64,000 bases of DNA, from assembly GCF_009910705.1 (NCBI RefSeq), contig NZ_JAAAXJ010000008.1:1-64000 (forward strand), written 5' to 3'. The position numbers and the translations under genes were made by a program. The stretch is from Microvirga arsenatis (lineage in GTDB: Bacteria; Pseudomonadota; Alphaproteobacteria; Rhizobiales; Beijerinckiaceae). This document shows positions 45,163-56,130 of the stretch, in pieces; position 1 is the stretch's first letter; every line of letters starts with the position of its first letter. The notes below the pieces were generated by a model that was not told the origin of the DNA, did no database searches, and saw only the letters and a program-made list of their open reading frames with translations.

Positions 45163-46026
45163 TCACGCCCGCCCGCGGGCACTCTTTTCCGTCCTGACCC
45201 GATGCTCGATGAAGTTGCGGATCTCGCGGGTGCGGCGGGCGGGCTCCAGAACCTCCGCGTCGATGCCGTGGCGCCAGGCGAGATCGAAGCGGGCCGGGTC
45301 CCGGTCGAGGGCCGCCAGATCCTCCGCATAGGCCAGGGCCTCCGCCTGCGTGCGGCAGAAACCTTCGCGCACGAGAATGTCGGCGCGGCGGCTCAGGATG
45401 GCGGCGAGCTCGCCGAGCGAGAATTCCGGGTGGTACTGCACGCCCCAGAACGTGCCGCCATCCTGGCGGATCTCCGCCGCCTGGACGGGAGAGACCGCAT
45501 TGCTCGCCAGCACGGTGCAGTCCCCCGGCAGGGCCGTGACCATGTCGAGATGGATGGCGGGCGCGTCGTAGGCGGCAGGCCGCCCGTCGAGAAGAGGATG
45601 CGTCCTCCCGGCCTCCGTCGGCGTCAGCCTGCGGGCGATGCCGACCTCCCGGCCGAGCGGGTTCTGCCGCACGTCGCCGTCCGCCGCCACGGCCGCCACC
45701 TGCAGCCCCCAGCAGGAGCCGAAGGAGGGGGTGCGCGAGGCATAGATCGCCCGCATGAGGTCGATCTGGCGCAGGATCTCGGGGGTGCGGTCGTAGATGT
45801 TGAGATGGGAGCCGGTGAGCACGATCCCGTCATAGGATTCGAGCCCCGCCGCATCGGGAAGGTTCGCGCCCTCGTCCGTGGGAAAGGCGATGTCGCAGAC
45901 GGCGTCCTGCGCGATGGCCTGGATCACCTCCGCATAGGACTCGGAGAGCGTCTTTCCATAGGCCTCCCTGTGGGCCTGCCTTGCGCCCCGCGTATTGCCC
46001 TCGACCACCAGAAACCTTAAGGCCAT
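45163..46026 (-). CDS. Class I glutamine amidotransferase-like protein
   Basis: GATase1 domain of 287 residues. The catalytic triad is present: Cys105 in FGSCWGLQ, His199 and Glu201 in QYHPEF. The TGSHLNIYD stretch lines the active site. It has no fused synthetase domain and no partner gene, so it could be a gamma-glutamyl hydrolase of the PuuD type or an amidase of another substrate. ATG 46026 fits the domain start; an earlier one at 46080 overlaps the divergent exporter leader. Confidence 0.85.
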   Translation of the reverse strand: MALRFLVVEGNTRGARQAHREAYGKTLSESYAEVIQAIAQDAVCDIAFPTDEGANLPDAAGLESYDGIVLTGSHLNIYDRTPEILRQIDLMRAIYASRTPSFGSCWGLQVAAVAADGDVRQNPLGREVGIARRLTPTEAGRTHPLLDGRPAAYDAPAIHLDMVTALPGDCTVLASNAVSPVQAAEIRQDGGTFWGVQYHPEFSLGELAAILSRRADILVREGFCRTQAEALAYAEDLAALDRDPARFDLAWRHGIDAEVLEPARRTREIRNFIEHRVRTEKSARGRA

Positions 46027-46102
46027 GCGTGTCACCCGCTTGCTGTCATGCCGGTTTAGCCGAAAGGCATGCGGCGGCAAGCGTCATGAGGTCCCGCCAG
46101 CC

Positions 46103-47008
46103 ATGAAAATCCTGCATTCGTTCTGGAAAGGGCTGTGGGGGCAGGCTTACGTGCTCCTCACCCTCACCACGCTGATGTGGGGCGGCAATGCCATCGCGGG
46201 CCGGCTCGCCGTGGGCGAGGTCTCGCCCATGATGCTCACCTGCCTGCGCTGGGTGATCGTGGTCAGCGTGCTGCTGCCGCTGGTGGGGCGGCAGGTGGCA
46301 GCGGCATGGCCGCAGATCAGGGAGCGGTGGCTCTTCACGATCCTCATGGGGGCCTTCGGCTTCACCGGCTTCAACGCCCTCTTCTACGCGGCCGCGCATC
46401 ACACGAGTGCCGTGAACCTCACGATCATCCAGGGATCGATCCCGGTTCTCGTGCTTCTGGGCACCGTCCTTTTGTTCAAGGCCCGCGTGATCCCCCTGCA
46501 GGTCATCGGCATGATCGTGACGATCCTGGGCGTGATCCTGGTCTCGGTGAAGGCCGATTTCGAGATCCTGCGGACGCTCGCGCTCAACATCGGCGATGTG
46601 TGGACGCTCGTCGCCTGCGTGTTCTATGCGGCCTACACGCTGGGCCTGCGCCACCGCCCGGCCCTTCCGGGACTGATCTTCTTCGCGGCCCTTGCGGCGG
46701 TGGCCTTCGCAACCTCCCTGCCGCTGCTCTGGATCGAGATCGTGCAAGGAGACGCGCAACTGCCGACGCTGAAGGGCTGGCTGATCCTGCTCTATGTGGG
46801 CCTCCTGCCCTCGCTGCTGTCGCAGGTGTTCTTCATGCGCGGAGTGGAGCTCATCGGCCCGGCGCGGGCCGGCCTCTTCGTCAATCTCGTGCCGGTCTTC
46901 GGCGCCCTGCTTGCGGTGGTGCTGCTGGGCGAGCCCTTCGCCCTCTATCACGCGCTGGGATTGGTGCTGGTTCTCGGCGGCATCTGGCTTGCGGAGAGGA
47001 AGCGGTAA
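46103..47008 (+). CDS. EamA/DMT-family transporter
   Basis: Drug/metabolite exporter of 301 residues with ten hydrophobic helices in two EamA repeats (about 15-145 and 160-298). The first repeat has TLMWGGNAIAGRLAVGEVSP and the FNALFYAAAHHTSAVNLTIIQ loop; the second ends PVFGALLAVVLLGEPF. Substrate unknown. ATG 46103 chosen because the upstream extension lies over the start of the divergent amidotransferase gene. Confidence 0.88.
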   Translation: MKILHSFWKGLWGQAYVLLTLTTLMWGGNAIAGRLAVGEVSPMMLTCLRWVIVVSVLLPLVGRQVAAAWPQIRERWLFTILMGAFGFTGFNALFYAAAHHTSAVNLTIIQGSIPVLVLLGTVLLFKARVIPLQVIGMIVTILGVILVSVKADFEILRTLALNIGDVWTLVACVFYAAYTLGLRHRPALPGLIFFAALAAVAFATSLPLLWIEIVQGDAQLPTLKGWLILLYVGLLPSLLSQVFFMRGVELIGPARAGLFVNLVPVFGALLAVVLLGEPFALYHALGLVLVLGGIWLAERKR

Positions 47009-47037
47009 CCGAAACTCCTGCAGCCTCCAACTCGCCA

Positions 47038-47126
47038 CGTCATGGCCGGGCTTGTCCCGGCCATCCCGATTGGAAGAGCGATGCGCCTCAGACCATCGAG
47101 ATCACCGGCACAAGGCCGGTGATGAC
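47038..47126. repeat. Dispersed double-hairpin repeat, copy C
   Basis: Left hairpin ATGGCCGGG-CTTGT-CCCGGCCAT and right hairpin ATCACCGGC-ACAAG-GCCGGTGAT are both intact. It lies in the 148-bp gap between convergent exporter and purU genes. Confidence 0.85.
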
Positions 47127-47156
47127 AAGGCGGGAGGTGCGTGACGATGAACGACT

Positions 47157-48029
47157 TCAGTCCGCGAACACAACCGTCTTGCGACCGTTGAGCAGGATGC
47201 GGTCCTCCAGGTGGTAGCGCACTGCGCGCGCCAGCACGCGGCGCTCGATGTCGCGGCCCTTGCGCACGAGATCCTCCGCGGAGTCGCGATGGGTGATCGG
47301 CTCCACGTCCTGCGCGATGATCGGGCCTTCGTCCAAGTCCGACGTCACGTAATGCGCGGTGGCGCCGATGAGCTTCACGCCGCGGGCATGGGCCTGATGG
47401 TAGGGCTTGGCGCCCTTGAAGCTCGGCAGGAACGAATGATGGATGTTGATGCAGCGCCCCGCGAGCTTTGCGGCGAGCCCGTCCGAGAGCACCTGCATGT
47501 AGCGCGCGAGCACCACGAGATCGGCCTGCGCGTTGCGGATGATCTCCCAGACCTGCGCCTCCTGCTCCAGCTTCGTGTCCTTCGTCACGGGCAGGTAGTG
47601 GAACGGGACGCGGCCCAGATCCACGTGGCTGTAGGTTTCGATGGGGTGGTTGGCGATGACGCCGACGGGCTCGAAGTCGAGCTCGCCGATGCGCCAGCGG
47701 TAGAGGAGATCCGCGAGGCAATGGTCGAACTTCGAGACCAGCAGCATGACGCGGCGCTTCTCGGCCTGGTCGCGCAGGGTCCAGGTCATGCCGAACCGCT
47801 GGGCGAGCGGAGAGAACCCGTCCTTGAGCGCGGCGATGTCGCCTTCCCCGGAAACGGGATTGAAGACGACGCGCATGAAGAACCGGTCCGTCTGCGTGTC
47901 GTCGTATTGCTGGGCGTCGAGGATGTTGAGACCCGCATCCGACAGATGCCCTGCCACGGCGGCCACGATACCAGGGCGGTTCGCGCAGGCGAGCGTCAGA
48001 ACGAAGCGCTGCGGCAGGGGCGACGGCAT
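47157..48029 (-). CDS. purU: Formyltetrahydrofolate deformylase
   Basis: Hydrolyses 10-formyl-THF to formate and THF, balancing one-carbon pools. An N-terminal ACT domain (about 8-88) is followed by the formyltransferase fold with the catalytic [10 protein letters not shown] (Asn195, His197) and SDLDEGPII aspartate. The 290-residue length is normal. It precedes no operon partner but lies 22 bp downstream of serA on the same strand, so the serine and one-carbon genes are probably co-transcribed. Confidence 0.95.
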   Translation of the reverse strand: MPSPLPQRFVLTLACANRPGIVAAVAGHLSDAGLNILDAQQYDDTQTDRFFMRVVFNPVSGEGDIAALKDGFSPLAQRFGMTWTLRDQAEKRRVMLLVSKFDHCLADLLYRWRIGELDFEPVGVIANHPIETYSHVDLGRVPFHYLPVTKDTKLEQEAQVWEIIRNAQADLVVLARYMQVLSDGLAAKLAGRCINIHHSFLPSFKGAKPYHQAHARGVKLIGATAHYVTSDLDEGPIIAQDVEPITHRDSAEDLVRKGRDIERRVLARAVRYHLEDRILLNGRKTVVFAD

Positions 48030-48051
48030 GATGCTTTCCTCACAAGTCCTT

Positions 48052-49644
48052 TTAAAACCGCACCGCGCGGGCGCGCTTGACCTGCGGGATCTCCTCGATC
48101 CGGCGCAGGAGCTCGTCGGAAACCGGCTGATCGACCGAGACGAAGCAGATGGCGTCGCCGCCGGGCTTGTCGCGGCCCAGCGCGAAGGTCGCGACGTTCA
48201 CGCCGGATTCCCCGAGCAGCGTGCCGAAGCGGCCGATGAACCCAGGCTTGTCGTCGTTCCTCACATAGATCATGTGCGGCGCGAATTCCGCATCCACCGC
48301 GATGTCGCGGATCTCGATGACCCGCGGCTTGCCGTCCTGGAACACGGTGCCGCCGGCATGGCGCGGCATGTCGTCCGCATCGACGACGATGCGGATGAAG
48401 CTCTCGTAGTCGCGCGCCGCGTTCTCGCGCTTGACCTCCTCCACCATGATGCCGCGCTCGCGGGCGACGACCGGCGCCGACACCATGTTGATGTCCTGCA
48501 GGAAGGGACGCAGCACGCCGGTCACGGCAGCGGAGGTGAGCGCACGGGTGTTCATCTCGGCCACCGCGCCCTCGTACTCGATGCGGATGCCCTTGATGGG
48601 GGCTTCCGTGAGCTGGCCGAGGAAGGAGCCGAGCTTTTCCGCGAGCGCCACGAAGGGCTTGAGGCGCGGCGCCTCTTCCGCCGTAATCGACGGGAAGTTC
48701 ACGGCGTTCTGGATCGCACCCTGCAAGAGGTAGTCCGACATCTGCTCGGCCACCTGCAGCGCCACGTTCTCCTGCGCCTCCGTGGTGGCCGCGCCCAGGT
48801 GGGGCGTGCAGACCACGTTGGGATGGCCGAAGAGCGGGTTCTCCGTTGCAGGCTCCTCCGAGAACACGTCGAAGGCCGCTCCCGCCACATGGCCGGATTC
48901 GAGCGCCGCGCGCAGGGCCACCTCGTCGACCAAGCCGCCGCGGGCGCAGTTGATGATGCGCACGCCCTTCTTGGTCTTGGCGATGTTCTCGGCCGAGAGC
49001 ACGTTCCTCGTCTTCTCGGTCATCGGCACGTGCAGCGTGATGATGTCGGCGCGGCGGAGCAGGTCGTCGAGCTCCACCTTCTCGACGCCGAGCTCAACGG
49101 CGCGCTCGGGCGACAGGAAGGGGTCGTAGGCGATCACCTTCATGCGCAGCCCGATGGCGCGATCGGCCACGATGGAGCCGATATTGCCGCAACCGATGAC
49201 GCCGAGGGTCTTGCCCGTGAGTTCGACGCCCATGAAGCGGTTCTTCTCCCACTTGCCGGCCTGGGTGGAGGCATCGGCCTGCGGGATCTGGCGCGCCAGC
49301 GCGAACATCATGGCAATGGCATGCTCGGCGGTGGTGATGGAATTGCCGAAGGGCGTGTTCATGACGATGATGCCCTTCGCCGTGGCGGCGGGGATCTCGA
49401 CATTGTCGACGCCGATGCCGGCGCGGCCGATGACCTTCAGGTTTCTGGCCTGTTCGAGAATCTTCGCCGTGACCTTGGTGGCGGAGCGGATGGCGAGGCC
49501 ATCGTAGTCGCCGATGATCTGGGCGAGCTTCTCCTTGTCCTTGCCGAGGTCGGGCTGGAAATCGACCTCGATGCCGCGATCCTTGAAGATCTGCACGGCG
49601 GCGGGTGAGAGAGCATCGGAAATGAGAACGCGGGGTCGGGGCAT
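48052..49644 (-). CDS. serA: D-3-phosphoglycerate dehydrogenase
   Basis: First enzyme of serine synthesis. The 530-residue long form has the catalytic/nucleotide-binding core with GCGNIGS at 151-157, [10 protein letters not shown], the catalytic CTPHLGA histidine near 283, an intervening (ASB) domain and a C-terminal ACT domain (about 455-530) for serine feedback. ATG 49644. A longer frame reaching 51006 runs backwards through a repeat region and serC in another frame and is not real. Confidence 0.96.
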   Translation of the reverse strand: MPRPRVLISDALSPAAVQIFKDRGIEVDFQPDLGKDKEKLAQIIGDYDGLAIRSATKVTAKILEQARNLKVIGRAGIGVDNVEIPAATAKGIIVMNTPFGNSITTAEHAIAMMFALARQIPQADASTQAGKWEKNRFMGVELTGKTLGVIGCGNIGSIVADRAIGLRMKVIAYDPFLSPERAVELGVEKVELDDLLRRADIITLHVPMTEKTRNVLSAENIAKTKKGVRIINCARGGLVDEVALRAALESGHVAGAAFDVFSEEPATENPLFGHPNVVCTPHLGAATTEAQENVALQVAEQMSDYLLQGAIQNAVNFPSITAEEAPRLKPFVALAEKLGSFLGQLTEAPIKGIRIEYEGAVAEMNTRALTSAAVTGVLRPFLQDINMVSAPVVARERGIMVEEVKRENAARDYESFIRIVVDADDMPRHAGGTVFQDGKPRVIEIRDIAVDAEFAPHMIYVRNDDKPGFIGRFGTLLGESGVNVATFALGRDKPGGDAICFVSVDQPVSDELLRRIEEIPQVKRARAVRF

Positions 49645-49672
49645 GGGGCACCTCAGTTTGGCCGCCCCTTCA

Positions 49673-49887
49673 CCCTCCCCTTGAGGGGGAGGGTCGGCTC
49701 GAAGAGCCGGGGTGGGGTGAACGGCGCTGTCGTTTTGAATAGTTGGCGTTAGGTCAGAGGGCAGTCGGTAAAGAGTGGCGTTGCCACCCCACCCCGCCGC
49801 CCTAGCGGGCGTCGACCCTCCCCCTCGGATCTCGGGTGTTCCCGAGATCCGCATCCTCAATGCGCAAGTCGGGAACACCCGACTTGC
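49673..49887. repeat. Hairpin-rich intergenic repeat between serA and serC
   Basis: Contains CCCTCCCC-TTGA-GGGGAGGG (49673-49692), GGCTC-GAA-GAGCC (49696-49708), and three adjacent hairpins at 49827-49887: GGATCTCGGG-TGTT-CCCGAGATCC, GCAT-CCTCA-ATGC, GCAAGTCGGG-AACA-CCCGACTTGC. The outer parts (GGGGTGGGGTGA and CCACCCCACCCC) form a long inverted pair. Confidence 0.75.
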
Positions 49888-49904
49888 GTCGGGGAGGGTG
49901 AAGT

Positions 49905-51077
<1,173 letters not shown>

Positions 51078-51201
51078 GTGATCCATCCTTTCAGATGGGC
51101 GCCTCTCGGTGGGGAGAGGTGTCCCGCCGACCGGTATGACGGAGGCGGAGCGCGCGGTCAAGGCGACAATGGGCTGATCTGTCGTTGCGGCAGGAAGGCA
51201 G

Positions 51202-51217
51202 ATTACGAAATCGTAAT
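51202..51217. promoter_or_regulatory. Operator-like inverted repeat before efflux operon
   Basis: ATTACGA-AA-TCGTAAT, two perfect 7-bp arms. It lies 107 bp upstream of the RND adaptor start and 125 bp upstream of serC. TetR/MarR-type repressors often bind such sites before efflux genes, but no regulator gene is adjacent. Confidence 0.5.
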
Positions 51218-51323
51218 ACAAAACATTGTGTTCACAGGGATCTCTTCGGATTAATTGGCATATATTGTGCTGTAAGAAATTCCGGCATTGAGAACGACAA
51301 AGACCGAAGGTCGAGGAGCGAGC

Positions 51324-52595
51324 ATGCGTGTGTCCGGTCAACTCGCCGTCATAGCCTTGCTGGGGGCAGCGGGCTTCGGCGGCTGGTACGCCTACAAGGG
51401 CGGCCATTTGGCCAATGTGCCCGTGATCGGCGCCTATGTGAGCCAGCCTTCGGGCCAGCAGGCGGCCGCCCCGGGCGGCCGCGGGCGCGGCGGCCCGGCG
51501 GGCCCTGCGACGGTCGAGGTCGACACGGTCAGGACCGGGCGCATCGTCGAGACCCGGGAATCGGTGGGCACGGTGCGCGCCTTCGAGTCGATCACCGTCA
51601 CCGCCAAGGTAGCCGGGATCATCAGCGAGATCGGCTTCGAGGAAGGCCAGAAGGTCAAGGCCGGCGACCTGCTGGTCCAGTTCGACGCAGCGGAGCGCCG
51701 CGCCGCCATCGAGCAGGCCAATGCGGAAGCCGCCCGCGCCGCCGCCCAGCGCAACGAGATCGCGATCAAGCTGGAGCGCGCCCAGGCCCTGCGCCGGACG
51801 GGCGCGGGCACGGAGGCGCAGGTGGAGGACCTGACCGCCCAGGTGAAGTCCCTCGAAGGCTCGATCGCTTCGGCCCAGGCCCAGCGCAAGGCCGCCGAGG
51901 CGCGGCTCGAGGAACTGACCATCCGCGCGCCCTTCGCCGGCCGCGTCGGCACCCGCTCCGTCTCGCTCGGCGCCTATGTGGCCCCGGGCACCCGCATCAC
52001 CACCCTCGACGACCTGTCCAAGGTGCGCCTGGATTTCGCGGTGCCCGAAAACCTCCTCGGCCGGCTGCAGCCGGGCCAGACGGTGAATGCGATGTCCGCG
52101 GCCTATCGCGGCCGCACCTTCAAGGGCACGGTCTCGACCATCGACACCCGCGTGGACCAGACCACCCGCACCGTGCGGCTTACGGCGGATTTCGAGAACC
52201 CTGACGAGGCCCTCAAGCCCGGCATGTTCCTCTCCGTGGCGCTGGAGGTCTCCACCAAGGACGATGCCGTGGTGGTGCCGGAGGAGGCCATCGTCAGCGA
52301 GGGCCTGCGCCACATCGTCTATCCGGTGAAGGACAACAAGGTGGAGCGCCGCGTCATCGTCATCGGCCAGCGCCAGGGCGGCAAGGTCGAGGTGGTGGAG
52401 GGGCTCAAGGCCGGCGAGACCGTCGTGGTGCTGGGCGTGCAGCGCGTGCGGCCCGGGGCCGAGGTGATCGCCCGCCCCGTGGGCTCGGCGCCGCCCGCCT
52501 CCGCGGTGCCTGCCGCCAACCGGGAGCAGCCCTCCCGCTCCTCGCTGAACGTGCCGCAGGCCATCGGCAGCGCGCAGGCGGCGGAGCGCAAGTAA
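51324..52595 (+). CDS. RND efflux periplasmic adaptor (MFP)
   Basis: HlyD/AcrA-family adaptor linking the inner-membrane pump to an outer-membrane channel. An N-terminal signal or anchor helix (1-20) is followed by a Gly/Arg-rich linker, first beta-barrel/lipoyl half (about 65-100), a coiled-coil hairpin (about 105-170), second lipoyl half, and the beta-barrel and membrane-proximal domains. 423 residues from ATG 51324 with GAGGAG upstream. No TolC homologue in the window. Confidence 0.92.
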   Translation: MRVSGQLAVIALLGAAGFGGWYAYKGGHLANVPVIGAYVSQPSGQQAAAPGGRGRGGPAGPATVEVDTVRTGRIVETRESVGTVRAFESITVTAKVAGIISEIGFEEGQKVKAGDLLVQFDAAERRAAIEQANAEAARAAAQRNEIAIKLERAQALRRTGAGTEAQVEDLTAQVKSLEGSIASAQAQRKAAEARLEELTIRAPFAGRVGTRSVSLGAYVAPGTRITTLDDLSKVRLDFAVPENLLGRLQPGQTVNAMSAAYRGRTFKGTVSTIDTRVDQTTRTVRLTADFENPDEALKPGMFLSVALEVSTKDDAVVVPEEAIVSEGLRHIVYPVKDNKVERRVIVIGQRQGGKVEVVEGLKAGETVVVLGVQRVRPGAEVIARPVGSAPPASAVPAANREQPSRSSLNVPQAIGSAQAAERK

Positions 52596-52601
52596 TTCCA
52601 T

Positions 52602-52619
52602 CTCCCGCTCCGGCGGGAG
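52602..52619 (+). other. Hairpin between adaptor and pump genes
   Basis: CTCCCGC-TCCG-GCGGGAG, a 7-bp stem six bases after the adaptor stop. It lacks a T-tract, so it may stabilise or attenuate the message rather than end it. Confidence 0.55.
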
Positions 52620-52655
52620 GTTTCGTTTTCAGGATTGGACCAGAGCCGAACCGTC

Positions 52656-55600
52656 ATGCAGGTTTCAGACCTCTTCATCCGCCGTCCCGTCTTCGCCGTG
52701 GTGGTCAGCCTGCTGCTGATCGTGGGCGGCCTTGCCTCGCTCATGAACCTGCCGGTGCGCGAGTACCCGCAGGTCGACCGGCCCGTGGTGTCGGTGTCCA
52801 CCGTCTATCGCGGCGCCTCGAACGAGGTGATCGAGAGTCGGGTGACGGAGATCGTGGAAGGCGCGGTGGCCGGCATCGAGGGCATTCGCCAGATCACCTC
52901 GCAGAGCCAGAACGACCGCTCGTCCGTGTCGATCGAGTTCGAGGTGAGCCGCGACCCGGAGGCCGCCACGTCGGACGTGCGCGATGCCGTGTCCCGCATC
53001 ACCGGCCGCCTGCCGGACGGCGCCGACACGCCGGTGGTGCGCAAGGTCGACGCCAACGCCTCCGCCATCATGTGGATCGGCGTCACCTCCACGACCCTCG
53101 ACGCCCTCGAACTCAGCGACTTCCTCAAGCGCGTCTATGTGGACCGCCTCTCCACGGTCCCCGGCGTCGCCAACGTCAACTTGAGCGGCGAGCGGCGCTT
53201 CGCCATGCGCGTCTGGGTGGACAGGCCGGCGCTCGCCGCCCGCGGCCTGACGGTCCAGGACCTCGAAACCGCCATCAAGCGCCAGAACGTGGAGCTGCCG
53301 GGGGGGCGCATCGAGTCGTCCCAGCGCGAGTTCACGGTCAAGACCGATTCCCGCCTCGCGACGCCGGAGCAGTTCAGGCAGGTGATCGTCAGCAGCAAGA
53401 ACGGCTACCTGGTGCGCCTCGGCGAAGTGGCGCAGGTCGAGGTCGGCCCGGAGGATACGCGCTTCGAGTTCTACCAGTCGGGCGAGACCGCCATCGGCAT
53501 GGGCGTCGTGCGCCAGTCGACCGCGAACACGCTGGCGGTGGTCGACGGCGTGCGCAAGGAGCTGGAGGAGCTCAAGGATTCCCTGCCGCCCGGCACCACG
53601 GCGGAAATCTCCTACGACGAGAGCCAGTTCATCCGCGCCTCGATCAACGGCGTGCTGCGCACGCTCATCGAGGGCGTGGCGCTCGTGATCCTGGTGATCC
53701 TGGTCTTCCTGCGCGACTGGCGCTCCACCATCGTGGCCATGGTGGCGATCCCGGTCTCCATCATCGCGGCCTGCATGGTCATGGCCTTCTTCGGCGCCTC
53801 CATCAACGTGCTGACCCTGCTCGCCGTGGTGCTCGCCATCGGCATCGTGGTGGACGACGCCATCGTGGAGATCGAGAACGTGCACCGGCGCATCGAGGAG
53901 GGTCAGCCGCCCCTGCTCGCCGCCTTCGACGGCGCGCGCGAGATCGGCTTCGCAGTGATCGCCACCACCGCCACCCTCATGGCGGTGTTCGTGCCGCTGG
54001 CCTTCATGACCGGCAACACCGGCAAGCTCTTCCGCGAGTTCGGCATCACGCTTGCCGCCTCCATCTTCTTCTCCGGCGTGGTGGCGCGCACGCTCACGCC
54101 GATGATGTGCTCGAAGCTGATGGTGCCGGCCCACGGCCGGATCCAGCGCATGACCGAGCCGCTCTTCGAGAAGATGAACAGCGGCTACCGCTGGCTCCTG
54201 TCCCAGGCCCTGAAGATCCCGGTCGTGATCCTTTTCATCGGCTTCCTGGTGTCGCTCTCCGCCTACGGCCTCTTCCAATCCCTGCCGAAGGAGTTTGCGC
54301 CCACCGAGGATCGCGGCGCCATCATCGTGCGCATCCAGGCTCCCGAGGGCGCGAGCCTCGACTACACCCGCGACCGGGTGAAGGAGATCGAGCGCGCGAT
54401 CCTGCCCCTGCAGGAGCAGGGCCTCGTGGGCTCGACCCTGAGCCAGGTGGCACCGGGCTTCGCCCGCCCCTCCCCGGTCAACGAGGGCATGGTGATCGTG
54501 CGCCTGGTGCCCTGGGAGCAGCGCAACCAGAGCCAGCAGGACATCGTGCGCCAGCTGACCCCGAAGGTGTCGAACTTCCCCGGTGCGCGCGTGTCCGTGG
54601 TGAACCCTCCGGCCTTCGGCGGCGCCGGCGGCTTCGGCCAGCCGATCCAGTTCGTGCTCGGCGGCCCCGACTACGAGACCCTGCGCGGCTGGCGTGACAC
54701 CGTCATGCAGAAGGCGCAGGAGACGGGCAAGTTCGTGAACCTCGACTCCAACTACCGCGAGTCGCAGCCGGACATCCGCGTCCAGATCGACCGTCAGCGC
54801 GCCGCAGATCTCGGCGTCTCGGTGGAGGATATCGGCCGCACGCTGCAGCTCATGTTCGGCGAGACGGAGGTCTCCACCTTCGTGAGCCGCGGCGACGAGT
54901 ACCCGGTGATCATGCGCGCCCGCGCCGAGGATCGTGCGAGCCCGAACGATCTCACCAACACCTTCATCCGCGCCGCCAACGGCGAGCTCGTTCCCCTCTC
55001 CTCCTTCGTGACGCTGACGGAATCGGCGGCGCCGCAGGCGCTCAACCGGTTCGACCGCCTGCGCTCGATCACGATCCAGTCCTCGCTGGCGCCGGGCATC
55101 TCCATCGGCGAGGGGCTCGAGACGCTCCAGCAGATCGTGCGCGAGAACCTGCCGCCGGAGGTGCGCATCGGCTATACGGGCCAGTCGAGGGACTTCCTCG
55201 ATTCCACCAATGCGATCTACGTGACCTTCGCCATGGCGCTGCTCGTGGTGTTCCTGGTGCTGGCGGCGCAGTTCGAGAGCTGGATCAACCCGTTCATCAT
55301 CATGCTCACCGTGCCGCTCGCGGTCACGGGCGGCCTGCTCGCCCTGTTCGTCACGGGGCAGACGCTCAACATCTACAGCCAGATCGGCATGATCCTGCTG
55401 ATCGGCCTGATGACCAAGAACGGCATCCTGATCGTCGAGTTCTCGAACCAGCTGCGCGAGCGCGGCTACGGCGTGCGCGAGGCGGTGCTCGAGGCCTCGG
55501 TGCTGCGCCTGCGGCCGATCCTGATGACCTCCATCGCCATGATCGGCGGCGCCGTTCCGCTCGCCTGGTCCACCGGCGCGGGCGCCGAGGCGCGCAACGC

Positions 55601-55817
55601 CATTGGCACGGTGATCGTGGGCGGCGTGACGGTCTCCACCATCCTCACCATGCTGGTGGTGCCCTCGATCTACCTGCTCATCGGCGGCTTCACCAAGCCT
55701 GCAACTTACGTGGGCGAGATGCTGGAGCGGCTGCGCGCCCAGACGGGCCAGCGCCCCCACGGCGAGGACCTGCCGCGCCACACCGCCCCGCAGCCTCCGG
55801 CTCATCCGGCCGAGTGA
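52656..55817 (+). CDS. RND multidrug efflux permease (AcrB-like)
   Basis: Proton-driven inner-membrane pump of 1053 residues. The start MQVSDLFIRRPVFAVV is typical. The proton-relay aspartates Asp400 and Asp401 lie in GIVVDDAIVEIEN, and the partner lysine in LMTKNGILIVEF near 930. Two large periplasmic loops (about 30-335 and 555-865) separate the helix bundles. A TTG at 52635 would add seven residues; ATG 52656 fits the family. Probably co-transcribed with the adaptor. Substrates unknown. Confidence 0.95.
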   Translation: MQVSDLFIRRPVFAVVVSLLLIVGGLASLMNLPVREYPQVDRPVVSVSTVYRGASNEVIESRVTEIVEGAVAGIEGIRQITSQSQNDRSSVSIEFEVSRDPEAATSDVRDAVSRITGRLPDGADTPVVRKVDANASAIMWIGVTSTTLDALELSDFLKRVYVDRLSTVPGVANVNLSGERRFAMRVWVDRPALAARGLTVQDLETAIKRQNVELPGGRIESSQREFTVKTDSRLATPEQFRQVIVSSKNGYLVRLGEVAQVEVGPEDTRFEFYQSGETAIGMGVVRQSTANTLAVVDGVRKELEELKDSLPPGTTAEISYDESQFIRASINGVLRTLIEGVALVILVILVFLRDWRSTIVAMVAIPVSIIAACMVMAFFGASINVLTLLAVVLAIGIVVDDAIVEIENVHRRIEEGQPPLLAAFDGAREIGFAVIATTATLMAVFVPLAFMTGNTGKLFREFGITLAASIFFSGVVARTLTPMMCSKLMVPAHGRIQRMTEPLFEKMNSGYRWLLSQALKIPVVILFIGFLVSLSAYGLFQSLPKEFAPTEDRGAIIVRIQAPEGASLDYTRDRVKEIERAILPLQEQGLVGSTLSQVAPGFARPSPVNEGMVIVRLVPWEQRNQSQQDIVRQLTPKVSNFPGARVSVVNPPAFGGAGGFGQPIQFVLGGPDYETLRGWRDTVMQKAQETGKFVNLDSNYRESQPDIRVQIDRQRAADLGVSVEDIGRTLQLMFGETEVSTFVSRGDEYPVIMRARAEDRASPNDLTNTFIRAANGELVPLSSFVTLTESAAPQALNRFDRLRSITIQSSLAPGISIGEGLETLQQIVRENLPPEVRIGYTGQSRDFLDSTNAIYVTFAMALLVVFLVLAAQFESWINPFIIMLTVPLAVTGGLLALFVTGQTLNIYSQIGMILLIGLMTKNGILIVEFSNQLRERGYGVREAVLEASVLRLRPILMTSIAMIGGAVPLAWSTGAGAEARNAIGTVIVGGVTVSTILTMLVVPSIYLLIGGFTKPATYVGEMLERLRAQTGQRPHGEDLPRHTAPQPPAHPAE

Positions 55818-55828
55818 ACCGGCTTCTT

Positions 55829-56054
55829 CCCTCCCCCCTTGCGGGGAGGGATTGAGGGTGGGGGTCGGGACGGTGGAGCGCGGCTCTCGATGACGCCCTC
55901 AGCGTCGTCACCGGCCTTGTGCCGGTGATCCCGATTGTTTGAAGCGCCTCACCTGTCCGTATCGGGATGGCCGGGACAGGCCCGGCCATGACGGGAAGGT
56001 CTCACCCGGCCACACCACCCCCACCCCTGCCCCTCCCCGCAAGGGGGAGGGAGG
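55829..56054. repeat. Nested repeat: double-hairpin copy D inside an inverted GC-rich pair
   Basis: The double-hairpin element (55906-55993) is flanked by two inverted copies of a CCCTCCCC...GGGGAGGG hairpin sequence (about 55829-55873 and 56008-56054). It fills the gap between convergent pump and glmM genes. Confidence 0.8.
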
Positions 56055-56071
56055 TATGGCAGAATGGAGAA

Positions 56072-56098
56072 AGCCCCGGCGATCATCTCGCCGGGGCT
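56072..56098 (-). terminator. Terminator of glmM
   Basis: On the minus strand an 11-bp perfect stem AGCCCCGGCGA and complement with a 5-nt loop, followed by TTTCTC. It lies 33 bp after the glmM stop. Confidence 0.88.
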
Positions 56099-56130
56099 CT
56101 TGCTTAAAACTCTGGAGGGAAGCAGCGCTC

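Noticed and set aside
52665-55805. Long minus-strand open frame of over 1000 codons opposite the RND pump
   Set aside because: It mirrors a well-supported pump gene; its translation is rich in His, Arg and Gly with no domain, typical of antisense frames in high-GC DNA.
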